Positions 50,839 through 60,036 of a DNA stretch of 64,000 nt are shown piece by piece. The first letter of the stretch is position 1. Each line of letters begins with the position of its first letter. Source of the DNA: Paraburkholderia hiiakae (lineage in GTDB: Bacteria; Pseudomonadota; Gammaproteobacteria; Burkholderiales; Burkholderiaceae); NCBI RefSeq assembly GCF_904848665.1, contig NZ_CAJHCQ010000026.1, positions 1 through 64,000 on the forward strand, in the 5' to 3' direction. The notes beneath the pieces were generated by a model, which was not told where the DNA came from, searched no databases, and saw nothing but the letters and a program-made list of their open reading frames with translations. The position numbers were made by a program, and so were the translations under genes.

Positions 50839-53726
50839 GCCGCATCCACTCCGGCGGTGGCGCGCTGGCTGGCGAGCTGCTGCAGGTTCTCGACGATCTG
50901 CTTCTGCGACAGCATGCTCAGATCGATGACTTCACGCGCCTGCGCCACGTAGTAGGCGAGCTGGTCGTCGCTGCGCGCGAGCGACTTGTCGAGCGCGGCC
51001 TCGATGCGCTCCAGATGCGCCACGAGCTTGTCGTTCGATTCGCCGAACACGGTCACGGCCGCGCCGAACGCATCGCCAAGGCTCGCCACTTCGACGGCGC
51101 TGCCGCTCACCTGCGCGGCGATCGCGCCCAGCTTGCCGCTGCCCGCTTCGACGTTCGCGCTGAACTGGCCGCCCACACGCTCAAGCAGATCCGACGACGT
51201 GGAGACGAGCGCGTCGATCGCCGAGCGCTGCTCGGTGGAGGCGCGGTTCACGGCGTCGAGCAGCGTTTCGAGTGTGGCGAGCAGGCGATTGCGCTCGTCG
51301 AGCATCGCGGTGTCACGGACCATGCTGTCCGAGAGCTTCTGGCGCAGTTCGCCGACGACTTCGGCCGCGGCCTGCGGGGCGACCGACGCCGCCTGCACGA
51401 GGCTGCCGATTTCCGCGATCGTGCTGGCGTTATGGGCCTGCGATTGCGCGGTGATGTCGCTGGCGGTCTGAGCGAGCGTTTCGCAGATTTCCTGCTGGCG
51501 CTGCGCGGTGGCCGCGCTCGTTGCTTCCCATTGCTCGCGCAATGCGGCGCTCATCGTGGCTAGCGTTGCAGTCCATGCTTCGAGACGTTGCTCGTCGCGC
51601 GAGGAGATTTCCGTGTGGAGGCTCGCGGCGGCCTTCGGCGCTTCTGCCGCGGCTTGTACCAAACGATCGATCTCGGCGATCGTATTCGTTGCGTGCTGCT
51701 GTGATTGTGCGGCGATGTCGTTCGCGTGTTGCGTGAGCGTCGCGCAGACTTCCTGCTGACGCTGCGCGGTGGCGGCGCTCGTTTCTTCCCACGCTTTGCG
51801 CAGTCCGGCGGCCATCGTCGCGAGCGATGCAGTCCATGCTTCGATGCGTTGATCGTCGCGCGCTGAAATTTCCGCATGCAGGTCCGCGGCAGCCTTCGGC
51901 GCTTGCGAAGCGGCATCAACGAGACGATCGATTTCGGCAATCGTCTTGCTCGCATGCTGCTGCGACTGGGCGGCGATATCGTTCGCGGTTTGCGCGAGCG
52001 TCGCGCAGATGTCCTGCTGACGCTGCGCGGTGGCAGCGCTCGTTTCTTCCCACGCTTTACGCAGCCCGTCGGCCATCGTCGCGAGCGATGCAGTCCACGT
52101 TTCGATGCGTTGATCGTCGCGCGCTGAAATTTCCGCATGCAGGTTCGCGGCAGCCTTCGGCGCTTCCGAAGCGGCATCAACAAGACGATCGATTTCGGCA
52201 ATCGTTTTGCTCGCATGCTGCTGCGATTGTGCGGCGATATCGTTCGCGGTTTGCGCGAGCGTCGCGCAGATTTCCTGCTGACGCTGCGCCGAAACCGCGC
52301 TCGTGGCTTCCCACTGCGTGCGCAGCGTGGCGGCCACTGTCGCGAGCGCTTCGGCCCAGCTTGCGAGCCGCACTTCGTCGCGCGCGCCTAGCTTCGTCTG
52401 CAAGTCCGCATGGGACTCGTCGACCGCACGCAGCAGCGACGCCGAGTGCTGTTCGAACGTTGCCGCCGCCGTGGCGAGCGCCTGCTGGTTGCCCGCAGCG
52501 AGCTTTTCGCCGGCGCGCTCATGCTGTTCGAGCGCCGCCTGCCAAGCCTGCGACATCGTTCCCGATGCACGCTCGAAGCGCGTCGACACGCCGTCGAGCA
52601 GCCCCGCGGCACGTTGCTCGAAGCTTGCGTTGAAGTGCTCCAGCGCGCCGCCCAGGTCGGCGGCAAGCGCCTCGTTGGTCTGGCGGTGTTGCGCGAGCGC
52701 GCGGTTCCAGATCTCGGCGACGTTCGCCGTCGATGCCTCGAAGCCGCTTGCGAGCCCTTCGAGCTGCTGCTGCACCGCCTGCGTGAGCGCACCCTGCATC
52801 GACGCCGATTCGCGCGCGAGGCCCGTCATGGTCGCTTCCACCACGGGCTGCAGCGCCGCGCCCGCGGCGCGTGCGCTTTCGGCGGCGCTCGACTTGAGCG
52901 ACTGGCCCACCGAAGCCGCCAGGCGGCTCCAGGCGGCTTCCGCGTTCGCGGCGAAGGCCTGTTGCGTCGCGATCTGCTGTTCGTGCTGCGCGGCGCCCTG
53001 GCGCTCGATCAGCGTCATCAGCGCGCCCAGCTTGTCGACCAGCGCGGGCATGGCGTCGGCCTGGCGCTGCAGCAGCTTGAACGAGGCTTCGCGCTGATGG
53101 GCCGGCGAGAAGGCGCGCAGCGTCGTCGCGATCTTGACGTCGAGCTGCTGCGCGGCCTCGATGCGCTCACGGCGGCACAGCGCGGAGAGCAGGCCGAGCA
53201 TGGCGGAGGTGGCCACACCCGCGATGGAGGTCCCGAACGCGAAGCCGAGGCCGTTCACAGGCGCGGCGAGCGAGGCGCGGATGGCATCGAGGTCGGTGGC
53301 GCTTTCCAGCGCCGCGCCCGTGCCCTTGAGCGTGACGACCATGCCGAGCAGCGTGCCGAGCATGCCGAGCAGCACGAGCAGGCCCGTGAGGTAGGGCGCG
53401 AGCGCCGGGCCCGGCAGGGCCGCGCGCTCGCCTTCGATACGCGCGCGCACCACGTTGCGCAGGCCCGGATGCAACGTATCGAGCCAGCCGGCGAGGCGCG
53501 CGGGCGGCGCGTTCAGCTGCGCGAGCGCCTGGGCGAGCGTGGTCGTGGCCTGCTGAAAGCGATAGAGCTCCCAGGCGCCCGCGACATAGCACGCGCCGAT
53601 CAGCAGCGTGACGGCGCTCGCAAGCGGGTTGGTGACCGCGTAGCCGGCGCCGATCCAGCACACGGCGGCGAGACCCACGACGAAGACAACAGGTTCAATG
53701 CGAAATCGGGACATAGCGCGGGACAT
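50835..53726 (-). CDS. DUF802-repeat protein with MotA/TolQ/ExbB-like head and long coiled-coil tail
   Basis: The 963-residue protein starts with two hydrophobic segments (about residues 12-30 and 36-54) and two more at about 109-133 (YLTGLLVLLGMLGTLLGMVV) and 158-183 (LGFAFGTSIAGVATSAMLGL). This pattern is that of MotA/TolQ/ExbB proton-channel subunits. From about residue 185 to the end it is a long Ala/Gln/Glu/Arg-rich coiled coil. Within it, residues 445-790 are four copies of an 87-residue DUF802-type repeat (RQQEICATLAQTANDIAAQS). It overlaps the OmpA gene and follows the DUF3348 gene by ten bases. The start ATG 53726 is chosen before the first helix; 53714 is an alternative. ZorA of Zorya defence shares this head-plus-long-tail plan. 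Confidence 0.85.
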   Translation of the reverse strand: MSRAMSRFRIEPVVFVVGLAAVCWIGAGYAVTNPLASAVTLLIGACYVAGAWELYRFQQATTTLAQALAQLNAPPARLAGWLDTLHPGLRNVVRARIEGERAALPGPALAPYLTGLLVLLGMLGTLLGMVVTLKGTGAALESATDLDAIRASLAAPVNGLGFAFGTSIAGVATSAMLGLLSALCRRERIEAAQQLDVKIATTLRAFSPAHQREASFKLLQRQADAMPALVDKLGALMTLIERQGAAQHEQQIATQQAFAANAEAAWSRLAASVGQSLKSSAAESARAAGAALQPVVEATMTGLARESASMQGALTQAVQQQLEGLASGFEASTANVAEIWNRALAQHRQTNEALAADLGGALEHFNASFEQRAAGLLDGVSTRFERASGTMSQAWQAALEQHERAGEKLAAGNQQALATAAATFEQHSASLLRAVDESHADLQTKLGARDEVRLASWAEALATVAATLRTQWEATSAVSAQRQQEICATLAQTANDIAAQSQQHASKTIAEIDRLVDAASEAPKAAANLHAEISARDDQRIETWTASLATMADGLRKAWEETSAATAQRQQDICATLAQTANDIAAQSQQHASKTIAEIDRLVDAASQAPKAAADLHAEISARDDQRIEAWTASLATMAAGLRKAWEETSAATAQRQQEVCATLTQHANDIAAQSQQHATNTIAEIDRLVQAAAEAPKAAASLHTEISSRDEQRLEAWTATLATMSAALREQWEATSAATAQRQQEICETLAQTASDITAQSQAHNASTIAEIGSLVQAASVAPQAAAEVVGELRQKLSDSMVRDTAMLDERNRLLATLETLLDAVNRASTEQRSAIDALVSTSSDLLERVGGQFSANVEAGSGKLGAIAAQVSGSAVEVASLGDAFGAAVTVFGESNDKLVAHLERIEAALDKSLARSDDQLAYYVAQAREVIDLSMLSQKQIVENLQQLASQRATAGVDAA
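51353..52396 (-). repeat. Four tandem 261-base repeats inside the DUF802 gene
   Basis: Each unit encodes 87 residues and successive copies start 261 bases apart, e.g. the GCTGAAATTTCCGCATGCAG block recurs at 51863 and 52124. The two middle copies are nearly identical at the DNA level, the outer copies more diverged. This suggests recent duplication or gene conversion, and the copy number may vary between strains. Confidence 0.85.
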
Positions 53727-53736
53727 AGCGTTTGGG

Positions 53737-54462
53737 TTAGCTGGTGCGAAGGGCGGCAAGCAGCCCCTCCACCGGTTGAAACCGAATCTCAAGTTCGGCG
53801 AGCAACACGCTCTGCATATCTTTGCGAAAGCCGGCGAGCCAGGCGTGAGGCGCCGCGCCTTCTGCGGCAGACCCGCCGGCGGATTGCGCGGCTACCGCCG
53901 CCGCGCGCTGCCGCTCGAAATGCGCGCTGAGCAGCGCCGGCACGCCGGCGAGCAGGCTGCGCTCGCGCGCGCCGAGCGCCTGTTCCATCACGGCATCTAC
54001 CGTCGCCAGGCGCGCGAGCGCAGGCGCGCGGGCGGCCAGCGCAGCGCGCAAACGGGCGCGCAGCATGGCGATGTCAGTCTCCATCGCCTGCTGCAGAGCC
54101 AGGTAGCGCTGGCGGAAATCCGCGAAATCGGGTTCCACATCGGCTGGTTGGCTGGCGGCCTGCGTGCGGCGTCCATCGCGCCGCGCGGGCGCGCTTTCAC
54201 CCGAAATGGCCTTTCTGAGCGCCGCGCGCACGCGCTCGCTCTGGCTTTGTTCGGCGCTGGCGCCTACGCGCGTTGCTGGCTCGCCGCCCGGCGTTTGAGC
54301 GCTCAGCGCCGTCGAAAGCGCGATGGCGTCCGTCCAGCCGAGCCACTGGCTCAGATGGTCCGAGATCGATTGCCGGGATTCGGGCACTTCGGCGTTGCCG
54401 AAGCGGGCAAGTAAGCGAACGAGCGTCGGGCCGCTCAACGCGAGGCGTTGCGGGGCTAGCAC
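53737..54462 (-). CDS. DUF3348-type protein, first gene of the motor-like operon
   Basis: The 241-residue cytoplasmic protein is mainly helical. It opens with LALSGPTLVRLLARFGNAEV and SISDHLSQWLGWTDAIALST, and its C-terminal half reads DFADFRQRYLALQQAMETDI and LAELEIRFQPVEGLLAAL. I assign it to DUF3348 from this pattern and from its position before a DUF802 gene. Function is unknown. The start is a GTG at 54462 after GGTGGAAAA. It lies ten bases upstream of the DUF802 gene, so all four genes appear to be one transcript. No promoter is clear in the 145-base gap to the upstream gene. Confidence 0.75.
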   Translation of the reverse strand: MLAPQRLALSGPTLVRLLARFGNAEVPESRQSISDHLSQWLGWTDAIALSTALSAQTPGGEPATRVGASAEQSQSERVRAALRKAISGESAPARRDGRRTQAASQPADVEPDFADFRQRYLALQQAMETDIAMLRARLRAALAARAPALARLATVDAVMEQALGARERSLLAGVPALLSAHFERQRAAAVAAQSAGGSAAEGAAPHAWLAGFRKDMQSVLLAELEIRFQPVEGLLAALRTS

Positions 54463-54607
54463 TTTTCCACCTGGGCAAAAAACCCGCTAGTTTACACGCC
54501 CGCGAGGCGGCGGCCGGCATCGGCGCTTTGCCGGGCGCCTGAACGACGGCGCGGCGGCCCTTGAAAGCGGCACTCTCGCGGGCGCGAGGCCGCGCCGCAC
54601 GGGGGCT

Positions 54608-55258
54608 TCAGGCCTTGGCGCTCTCGGCCAGGATCTGCTGGATGGCTTGCTCGAAGGTTTCGACGGGCTGGCCGCCGCTGATCAAATACTGCTGGTTGAA
54701 GATGATCGCCGGCACCGACTGGACGCCCGCCGCCTGGTATTCGTGCTCTTCGGCGCGCACCTCGTCGGCATACTGGCCGCTCGCGAGAATTTCGCGCGCT
54801 TGATCGGCGTCGAGCCCCACGGACTGCGCTGCCGCGACGAGCACCGCGTGGTCGCTCGTGTCCTTGCCCTCGCCGTGATACGCGCGCAACAGCGCGAGCT
54901 TGAGCGCCAGTTGCTTGCCTTCGATGCCGGCCCAGTGCAGCAGACGATGCGCGTCGAACGTGTTGTAGATGTGCTCACGCGGCCCGAACGCGAAGCCGAC
55001 ACTCGCACCGCGCTCACGGATCATGGCCTGCGTCTCGGCGATCTGCTCGGGTGTGCGGCCGTACTTCTTGCCGAGATACTCGACCACGGATTCGCCGCCC
55101 GGGCCCATCTGCGGATTCAGTTCGAACGGATGCACGACGATCTGCGCATCGACGGTGTCACGCAGACGTTCGAGCGCGAGATTCAGCGACGAGAGGCCGA
55201 TTGCGCACCACGGGCACGCGATGTCGGAGACGAAATCGATTCTGAGCGTTTGTTTCAT
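54608..55258 (-). CDS. DsbA-family FrnE-like oxidoreductase
   Basis: The 216-residue protein is a cytoplasmic thioredoxin-fold DsbA relative of the FrnE group. The redox motif is CPWC (residues 15-18) in FVSDIACPWCAIGLSSLNLA, and GVQSVPAIIFNQQYLISGGQ holds the cis-Pro loop. No signal peptide is present. FrnE-type proteins act in oxidative stress tolerance or polyketide pathways; the role here is not specified. It follows dbpA by 95 bases on the same strand and precedes the motor operon. Confidence 0.92.
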   Translation of the reverse strand: MKQTLRIDFVSDIACPWCAIGLSSLNLALERLRDTVDAQIVVHPFELNPQMGPGGESVVEYLGKKYGRTPEQIAETQAMIRERGASVGFAFGPREHIYNTFDAHRLLHWAGIEGKQLALKLALLRAYHGEGKDTSDHAVLVAAAQSVGLDADQAREILASGQYADEVRAEEHEYQAAGVQSVPAIIFNQQYLISGGQPVETFEQAIQQILAESAKA

Positions 55259-55353
55259 GGCTTTCCTGATCAGGTTGAACGCGGGGTCACTGACGCGCGG
55301 TGCAGTGCGGGCGCGCAAGCAGCGTGCGCACCCGGCGCGGATGATTCGTCAGT

Positions 55354-56751
55354 TCATTCGTCCATCATGCGGGCCTTGACCTTCTTGCCCTTGACCTTGC
55401 CCGCGTTGAGCTTGCGCAGCGCGTCACGCGCGATGCTGCGCTCCACGGCCACGTAGGTCGAAAAATCGGTCACGTTGATCTTGCCGATCTGCGCGCCACT
55501 GAAGCCTGCTTCGCCGGTGAGCGCGCCCAGTACGTCGCCGGGACGGATCTTTTCCTTGCGCCCGCCCAGGATCTGCAGCGTTTCCATCGGCGGCAAAAGC
55601 GGCTCGTTGCTGGCGGGCTTCAGTGCCGCGAGGGGGCTCCACTCGACTTCGCGCTTGAGCGCCTGCTCGATGCCACCCACGCGGCCCATCTCGTCCATGC
55701 TCGCGAGGCTGAGCGCCCAGCCGTCCTGGTCGGCGCGGCCCGTGCGGCCGATGCGGTGCACGTACACCTCGGGGTCCGGCGTGACGTCCACGTTGATCAC
55801 GGCTTCGAGCTGCGCGATGTCGAGGCCGCGCGCGGCCACGTCGGTCGCCACTAGCACCGAGCAGCTGCGGTTGGCGAACTGGATCAGCACCTGGTCGCGC
55901 TCGCGCTGGTCGAGCTCGCCGTGCAGCGCGAGCGCGTGAAAGCCCTGCGCGCGCAGCACGTCGAGCAGATCGCGGCATTGCTGCTTCGTGTTGCAGAACG
56001 CGAGCGTGCTCACGGGGCGGTAGTGATTGAGCAGCATGCCCACGGCGTGCAGCCGTTCGTCTTCCGTCACTTCATAGAAGCGCTGGCGGATCTTGCTGTC
56101 GTCGTGATGCTCTTCGAGCTTGACTTCCTTCGGATTGCGAAGAAATTGCTGACTCAGCTTCGCAATGCCTTCGGGGTAGGTCGCCGAAAAGAGTAGCGTT
56201 TGACGCTCTTTGGGGCATTGGCGGACCACGGTGGCGATGTCGTCGAAGAAGCCCATGTCGAGCATGCGGTCGGCTTCGTCGAGCACCAGCGTGTTGAGCG
56301 CTCCGAGCGCGAGGTTGCCGCGCTCGAGGTGGTCCATGATGCGGCCTGGCGTGCCCACGACGATGTGCGCGCCGTGTTCGAGGCTCGCCGCCTGCGGACG
56401 CATGGGCGTGCCGCCGCACAGCGTGAGCACCTTGATGTTCTCTTCGGCGCGCGCGAGGCGGCGGATTTCCTGCGTGACCTGGTCGGCCAGCTCGCGCGTC
56501 GGGCAGAGGATCATGGCCTGCACGTCCTGGCGGCGTGCATCCAGACGCGAGAGCAGCGCGAGCGAGAACGCCGCGGTCTTGCCGCTGCCGGTCTTGGCCT
56601 GGGCGATCAGGTCGTGGCCCGCGAAAGCAATGGGCAGGCTCGCCGCCTGGATCGGCGTCATGTCGACGTAGCCGAGGCGCGTGAGGTTGGCGAGCGTGGC
56701 GGGCGCGAGCGGCAGCTCGCTAAAGGGCGTTGCAGTGGCTTTGTTTGTCAT
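55354..56751 (-). CDS. dbpA: ATP-dependent RNA helicase DbpA
   Basis: The 465-residue DEAD-box helicase carries Walker A AQAKTGSGKTAAF (about residues 51-63), PTRELADQV, VLDEADRMLD (the DEAD box, about 157-166), SATYPEG in the SAT position, and HRIGRTGRA (motif VI). The C-terminal domain (IRPGDVLGALTGEAGFSGAQ to the end) is the DbpA RNA-binding domain, specific for hairpin 92 of 23S rRNA. It helps 50S ribosome assembly. It is a single gene; the ribosome binding site is weak. Confidence 0.94.
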   Translation of the reverse strand: MTNKATATPFSELPLAPATLANLTRLGYVDMTPIQAASLPIAFAGHDLIAQAKTGSGKTAAFSLALLSRLDARRQDVQAMILCPTRELADQVTQEIRRLARAEENIKVLTLCGGTPMRPQAASLEHGAHIVVGTPGRIMDHLERGNLALGALNTLVLDEADRMLDMGFFDDIATVVRQCPKERQTLLFSATYPEGIAKLSQQFLRNPKEVKLEEHHDDSKIRQRFYEVTEDERLHAVGMLLNHYRPVSTLAFCNTKQQCRDLLDVLRAQGFHALALHGELDQRERDQVLIQFANRSCSVLVATDVAARGLDIAQLEAVINVDVTPDPEVYVHRIGRTGRADQDGWALSLASMDEMGRVGGIEQALKREVEWSPLAALKPASNEPLLPPMETLQILGGRKEKIRPGDVLGALTGEAGFSGAQIGKINVTDFSTYVAVERSIARDALRKLNAGKVKGKKVKARMMDE

Positions 56752-57347
56752 GACGGGGTCTCGCGCCGGACGGGTGAGGGCGACGCGGCCGTTCGGTAGA
56801 AGTGGCGTCGATGCGGGTGGTGCGCGCGCTATGCACGCGAGCGTTTCGGGATTTTAACGGATGCGCGCGCTCGCGCCCGCGCGCGTGCCGCGCGAGGGGG
56901 ATGACGGGCACCGCAGAGGAGGCCTAAAACCCGGTGTTTGATAATCGTTGTTTCATGCAATAATAATCGCCGTATATAGCAATAATGCACGCGCGCGATA
57001 AGACCGGTATTGCTGTGATAAAGTTTCACTGATCGACGAAATTTTAATCGAAGAAAATACCCGGCAATTAAGCCGATTTCCACAATAATCGAATTCCTGC
57101 ACTGATCCGGGCGTCGCGTGATTGCCACACGGCCTATTCGGGCTGATCTGTGCGTTACTCCGCATTTCCTATGTCAGACAAGGACTTACGGGATTTTCAT
57201 TCGATATTTCCAGATTTAGCAAATATCTGTTACAGCGTTTGCCGAAGCGATTTAAAGCCTTTGACACGTAGACTTCGCCCGGGATTGCCGGTGTGGCTCC
57301 AATACCCGGAGCCACTTCAGCGCGGTCTGAATGTCATAAGGAAAGTC
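56752..57347. other. A/T-rich regulatory region between dbpA and the porin gene
   Basis: This 596-base region contains a stretch of roughly 300 bases (about 56930-57260) much richer in A and T than the rest of the window, with several TAATAA/TATATA clusters. It is expected to carry the divergent dbpA and porin promoters and probably binding sites for envelope regulators. The frame of the porin stays open upstream to 57150, but no start with a good ribosome binding site precedes 57348. A TTGACA occurs at 57261-57266, but no good -10 is spaced with it. No RNA gene was recognised. Confidence 0.5.
57293..57315 (+). promoter_or_regulatory. Hairpin in the porin 5' untranslated region
   Basis: GTGGCTCC (57293-57300) pairs with GGAGCCAC (57308-57315) around a seven-base loop, 32 bases before the porin ATG. 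Many porin mRNAs are controlled by small RNAs or structures in the leader; a role here is a guess. Confidence 0.35.
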
Positions 57348-58505
57348 ATGAAGAATACTTTGATTATCGCGGGCGTCCTCGGCGCATTCGCAGCCTCCGC
57401 TCACGCACAAAGCAGCGTTACTCTCTACGGCGCACTGGATGCGGGTATCGTCTACGCGAACAATGCAGGCGGCCACGCCGCATGGAACCAGGGTAGCGGC
57501 ACCGTCGGCGACACGTACTTCGGCCTGAAAGGCAGCGAAGACCTGGGCGGCGGTCTGCATGCGATCTTCACGTTGGAAAACGGCTTCAACCTGAACAACG
57601 GCAAGGACACCGAGAGCGGCACGATGTTCAACCGTCAGGCGTTCGTCGGTCTGCAGAGCGATCGCTTCGGTACGCTGACGCTCGGCCGCCAGTATGACTC
57701 GATGGTCGACTACCTCGCCCCGCTGTCGGAAACCGGCTCGGGCTACGGCAACAACCTCGCCGCTCACCCGTTCGACAACGACAACCTCGACCACTCGTTC
57801 TCGATCAAGAACGCGGTCAAGTACCAGAGCGTCAACTACCAGGGCTTCAAGTTCGGCGGCATGTACGGCTTCAGCAACGACGCTGGCCAGTTCGCGAACA
57901 ACCGCGCATGGAGCGCTGGCGCATCGTACGGCAACGGCCCGCTGAACTTCGCGGCTGCCTACCTGCAGATGAACAACTCGCGGACGAACCAGAACGCCAA
58001 TGGCGCGAATTCGGCTTCGAACGGCAACAACTTCAACCTCTCGGCTGAAACGCAACGCACGTTCGGCGCAGGCGTGAACTACAACTACGGCCCGGCAACG
58101 GTCGGCTTCGTGTGGACGCACACGCAGTACCAGGACCTGATCGCTGGCGGCCAGGGCGGCAACACGTTCTCGATCCCGACGGGCACGAACCTGCACCTCG
58201 ACAACTTCGAGCTGAATGGCGCCTACGCGCTCACGCCGGCTCTCGCACTGAACGCGTCGTACACGTTCACGGACGGCAAGGTCACGGGTTCGAACGGCGG
58301 CGGCGATCCGAAGTGGCACACGGTTTCGCTGACGGCTGACTACTCGCTCTCGAAGCGCACCGACGTCTACGCGGGCGCCGTGTACCAGCACGCATCGGGC
58401 GAACTCGGCGATGCCGGCGCGAACGTTGCGATGATCAACACGCTGTCGCCGTCGACCTCGCAGAACCAGGTCGCCGCAACGGTGGGTCTGCGTCACCGCT
58501 TCTAA
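57348..58505 (+). CDS. Gram-negative general porin (OmpC-like)
   Basis: The 385-residue outer-membrane protein has a signal peptide ending ASAHAQ and begins its mature part with SSVTLYGALDAGIVYANN, the standard start of Burkholderiales 16-strand trimeric porins. GLKGSEDLGGGLHAIFTLEN, RQAFVGLQSDRFGTLTLGRQ and the C-terminal VGLRHRF (terminal Phe) are typical. The ATG at 57348 follows AAGGAAAG. Unlike its neighbours it uses many Asn codons and C-ending codons, as is usual for highly expressed porins. It forms a passive channel for small solutes. Confidence 0.93.
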   Translation: MKNTLIIAGVLGAFAASAHAQSSVTLYGALDAGIVYANNAGGHAAWNQGSGTVGDTYFGLKGSEDLGGGLHAIFTLENGFNLNNGKDTESGTMFNRQAFVGLQSDRFGTLTLGRQYDSMVDYLAPLSETGSGYGNNLAAHPFDNDNLDHSFSIKNAVKYQSVNYQGFKFGGMYGFSNDAGQFANNRAWSAGASYGNGPLNFAAAYLQMNNSRTNQNANGANSASNGNNFNLSAETQRTFGAGVNYNYGPATVGFVWTHTQYQDLIAGGQGGNTFSIPTGTNLHLDNFELNGAYALTPALALNASYTFTDGKVTGSNGGGDPKWHTVSLTADYSLSKRTDVYAGAVYQHASGELGDAGANVAMINTLSPSTSQNQVAATVGLRHRF

Positions 58506-58631
58506 GCATGATTTGCTCGCTCCCTCGTGGAGCGACGAAGCGCGAGCACCCGATCGGCCGGTCGGGGCCCGCGCTTCACGCGGCCAATACCCTTGGCCCG
58601 CGGTTTCATCCGCTTTCTACCTGAAGCGACG

Positions 58632-58693
58632 ACCGGTTCGCGGTGCGTGGCGCGCTCATGAGGCGCGCAACGGCTGCGAACCGGTTTTCTTTT
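58632..58693 (+). terminator. Terminator downstream of the porin gene
   Basis: ACCGGTTCGC (58632-58641) pairs with GCGAACCGGT (58676-58685), followed by TTTCTTTT. A smaller GCGCGC hairpin lies inside the loop. Confidence 0.75.
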
Positions 58694-58709
58694 GTGGCTC
58701 AGGATTGGC

Positions 58710-59975
58710 TCAGGATTTCACAGCCGCCGGCGCGACGCTCGCAGGCGCGGCTACGTCATTGGGCACATCTTCCGACGCCCCTCGCACCCGCGAAACCCAC
58801 AGCACGGCCACGCACGTGAGCGCCGCGGCGATCCAGCCGTTCTGCCCAAAGCCGATGATCGCGCCGTTCGCGCCATTCGTGAGCCACTGGCCGCCGAGCC
58901 ACGCGCCTATGCCCGTGCCGAGCGCCTGCACCGCGCTGTTGGCGCTCAGGAACGCGCCGCGCCGCGCGGGCTCGGGAATCGTCGTGAGCAGCGCCTGCAT
59001 CGGCACCATGCGGCCCGACATCGAGATCATGAACAGCGCGAAGAACGCCACGAGCGCGAGGAAAGGCAACGCGGGCAGATGCGTGACGAACAGCACCGGC
59101 GCGAGCGACACGAGCGCCATCACGCGGAACACGCGGCGCTTGCCGTAGCGGTCCGCGAGACGGCCCACCGCGCGCGAGGTCATGAACGTCGCCGCGCCGC
59201 CCGCCATATAGAGCCACGAGAGCTGCTGCGGCGCGATGCCATGATTGCCGACGAGCATCGGCGCGATGAACGGGATCACGAGCATGTGGCCGGCCATCAT
59301 CGTGAAGGTGAGCGCAAAGGCCTTCAGATGGCGCGGCAACGTGAGCAGCCGCCAGAGGTTCGGCAGCACTTGCGCGAGCGGCGTGCGCTGGCCGAGATGC
59401 CCGGTGAGCGAGGGCACGACGCGCGAGCCCGCGAGCCAGATCGCCACGGAGAGCAGCACGAGCAGCAGGAACGGCGCGCTCCAGCCGTAGTGCGCGCCGA
59501 GCAGCACGCCGGCCGGCACGCCCGCGATGGCCGCGATGGAGAACGCCGTCATGATCACGCCCGTGGCGGCGCCGCGCCGCGCGGCGGGAATCACGTCGCT
59601 CACGATCGCCATCACGATCGAGCCGAGCACGCCGCCAGTCAGACCCGCGAACGCGCGCGCCGCGAGCAGCAGATGAAAGTTCGTGGCGAGCGCGCAGGCG
59701 AGATTGGAGAGCGCGAAGAGTGCGTAGGCCACTTGCAGCAGGCGGCGGCGATCGAAACGATCGATATAAGTCGCCGCAAGGAGTCCTGATAGACCCGAAC
59801 AGAGCGAATACGCGGAAACGGCCGTCGCGAACGCCGCGGGCGTGATCGCGAACGCATGCATGATCTGCGGGCCGAGCGGCATCATCACCATGAAGTCCAT
59901 GATGACGGTGAACTGCGTGAGCGCCAGCAGCCAGAGCAGGGTGCGTTCGCGCAGCGGAGTGAGAGACGTGGTCAT
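58710..59975 (-). CDS. MFS transporter (DHA1 type), distal gene of the PadR operon
   Basis: The 421-residue protein has twelve predicted helices. The first reads LLWLLALTQFTVIMDFMVMM, and RFDRRRLLQVAYALFALSNL carries the loop 2-3 region. This matches DHA1-family drug or sugar efflux pumps such as AraJ/SotB. The ATG at 59975 has only a weak ribosome binding site. It lies 61 bases downstream of the siderophore-interacting protein gene on the same strand, so it could export or import a siderophore or related chelate. That role is inferred from context only. Confidence 0.88.
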   Translation of the reverse strand: MTTSLTPLRERTLLWLLALTQFTVIMDFMVMMPLGPQIMHAFAITPAAFATAVSAYSLCSGLSGLLAATYIDRFDRRRLLQVAYALFALSNLACALATNFHLLLAARAFAGLTGGVLGSIVMAIVSDVIPAARRGAATGVIMTAFSIAAIAGVPAGVLLGAHYGWSAPFLLLVLLSVAIWLAGSRVVPSLTGHLGQRTPLAQVLPNLWRLLTLPRHLKAFALTFTMMAGHMLVIPFIAPMLVGNHGIAPQQLSWLYMAGGAATFMTSRAVGRLADRYGKRRVFRVMALVSLAPVLFVTHLPALPFLALVAFFALFMISMSGRMVPMQALLTTIPEPARRGAFLSANSAVQALGTGIGAWLGGQWLTNGANGAIIGFGQNGWIAAALTCVAVLWVSRVRGASEDVPNDVAAPASVAPAAVKS

Positions 59976-60036
59976 GTATTGGCGTAGAGCCTGAAAGTAA
60001 AAAGGCGCGGCAGGGTTGCCGCGCCAGCAGGATCGA

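Noticed and set aside
51353..52396. CRISPR-like repeat array
   Set aside because: The repeat unit is 261 bases, in frame and coding without spacers, so it is a protein repeat and not CRISPR.
52410..53930. 506-codon plus-strand frame opposite the DUF802 gene
   Set aside because: Antisense to a gene with clear hydrophobic segments and overlaps; its product is Arg-rich with no motif.
54541..54600. GC-rich inverted repeat as terminator of the FrnE-like gene
   Set aside because: Arms are imperfect, the loop is long and there is no T tract, so it was not called.
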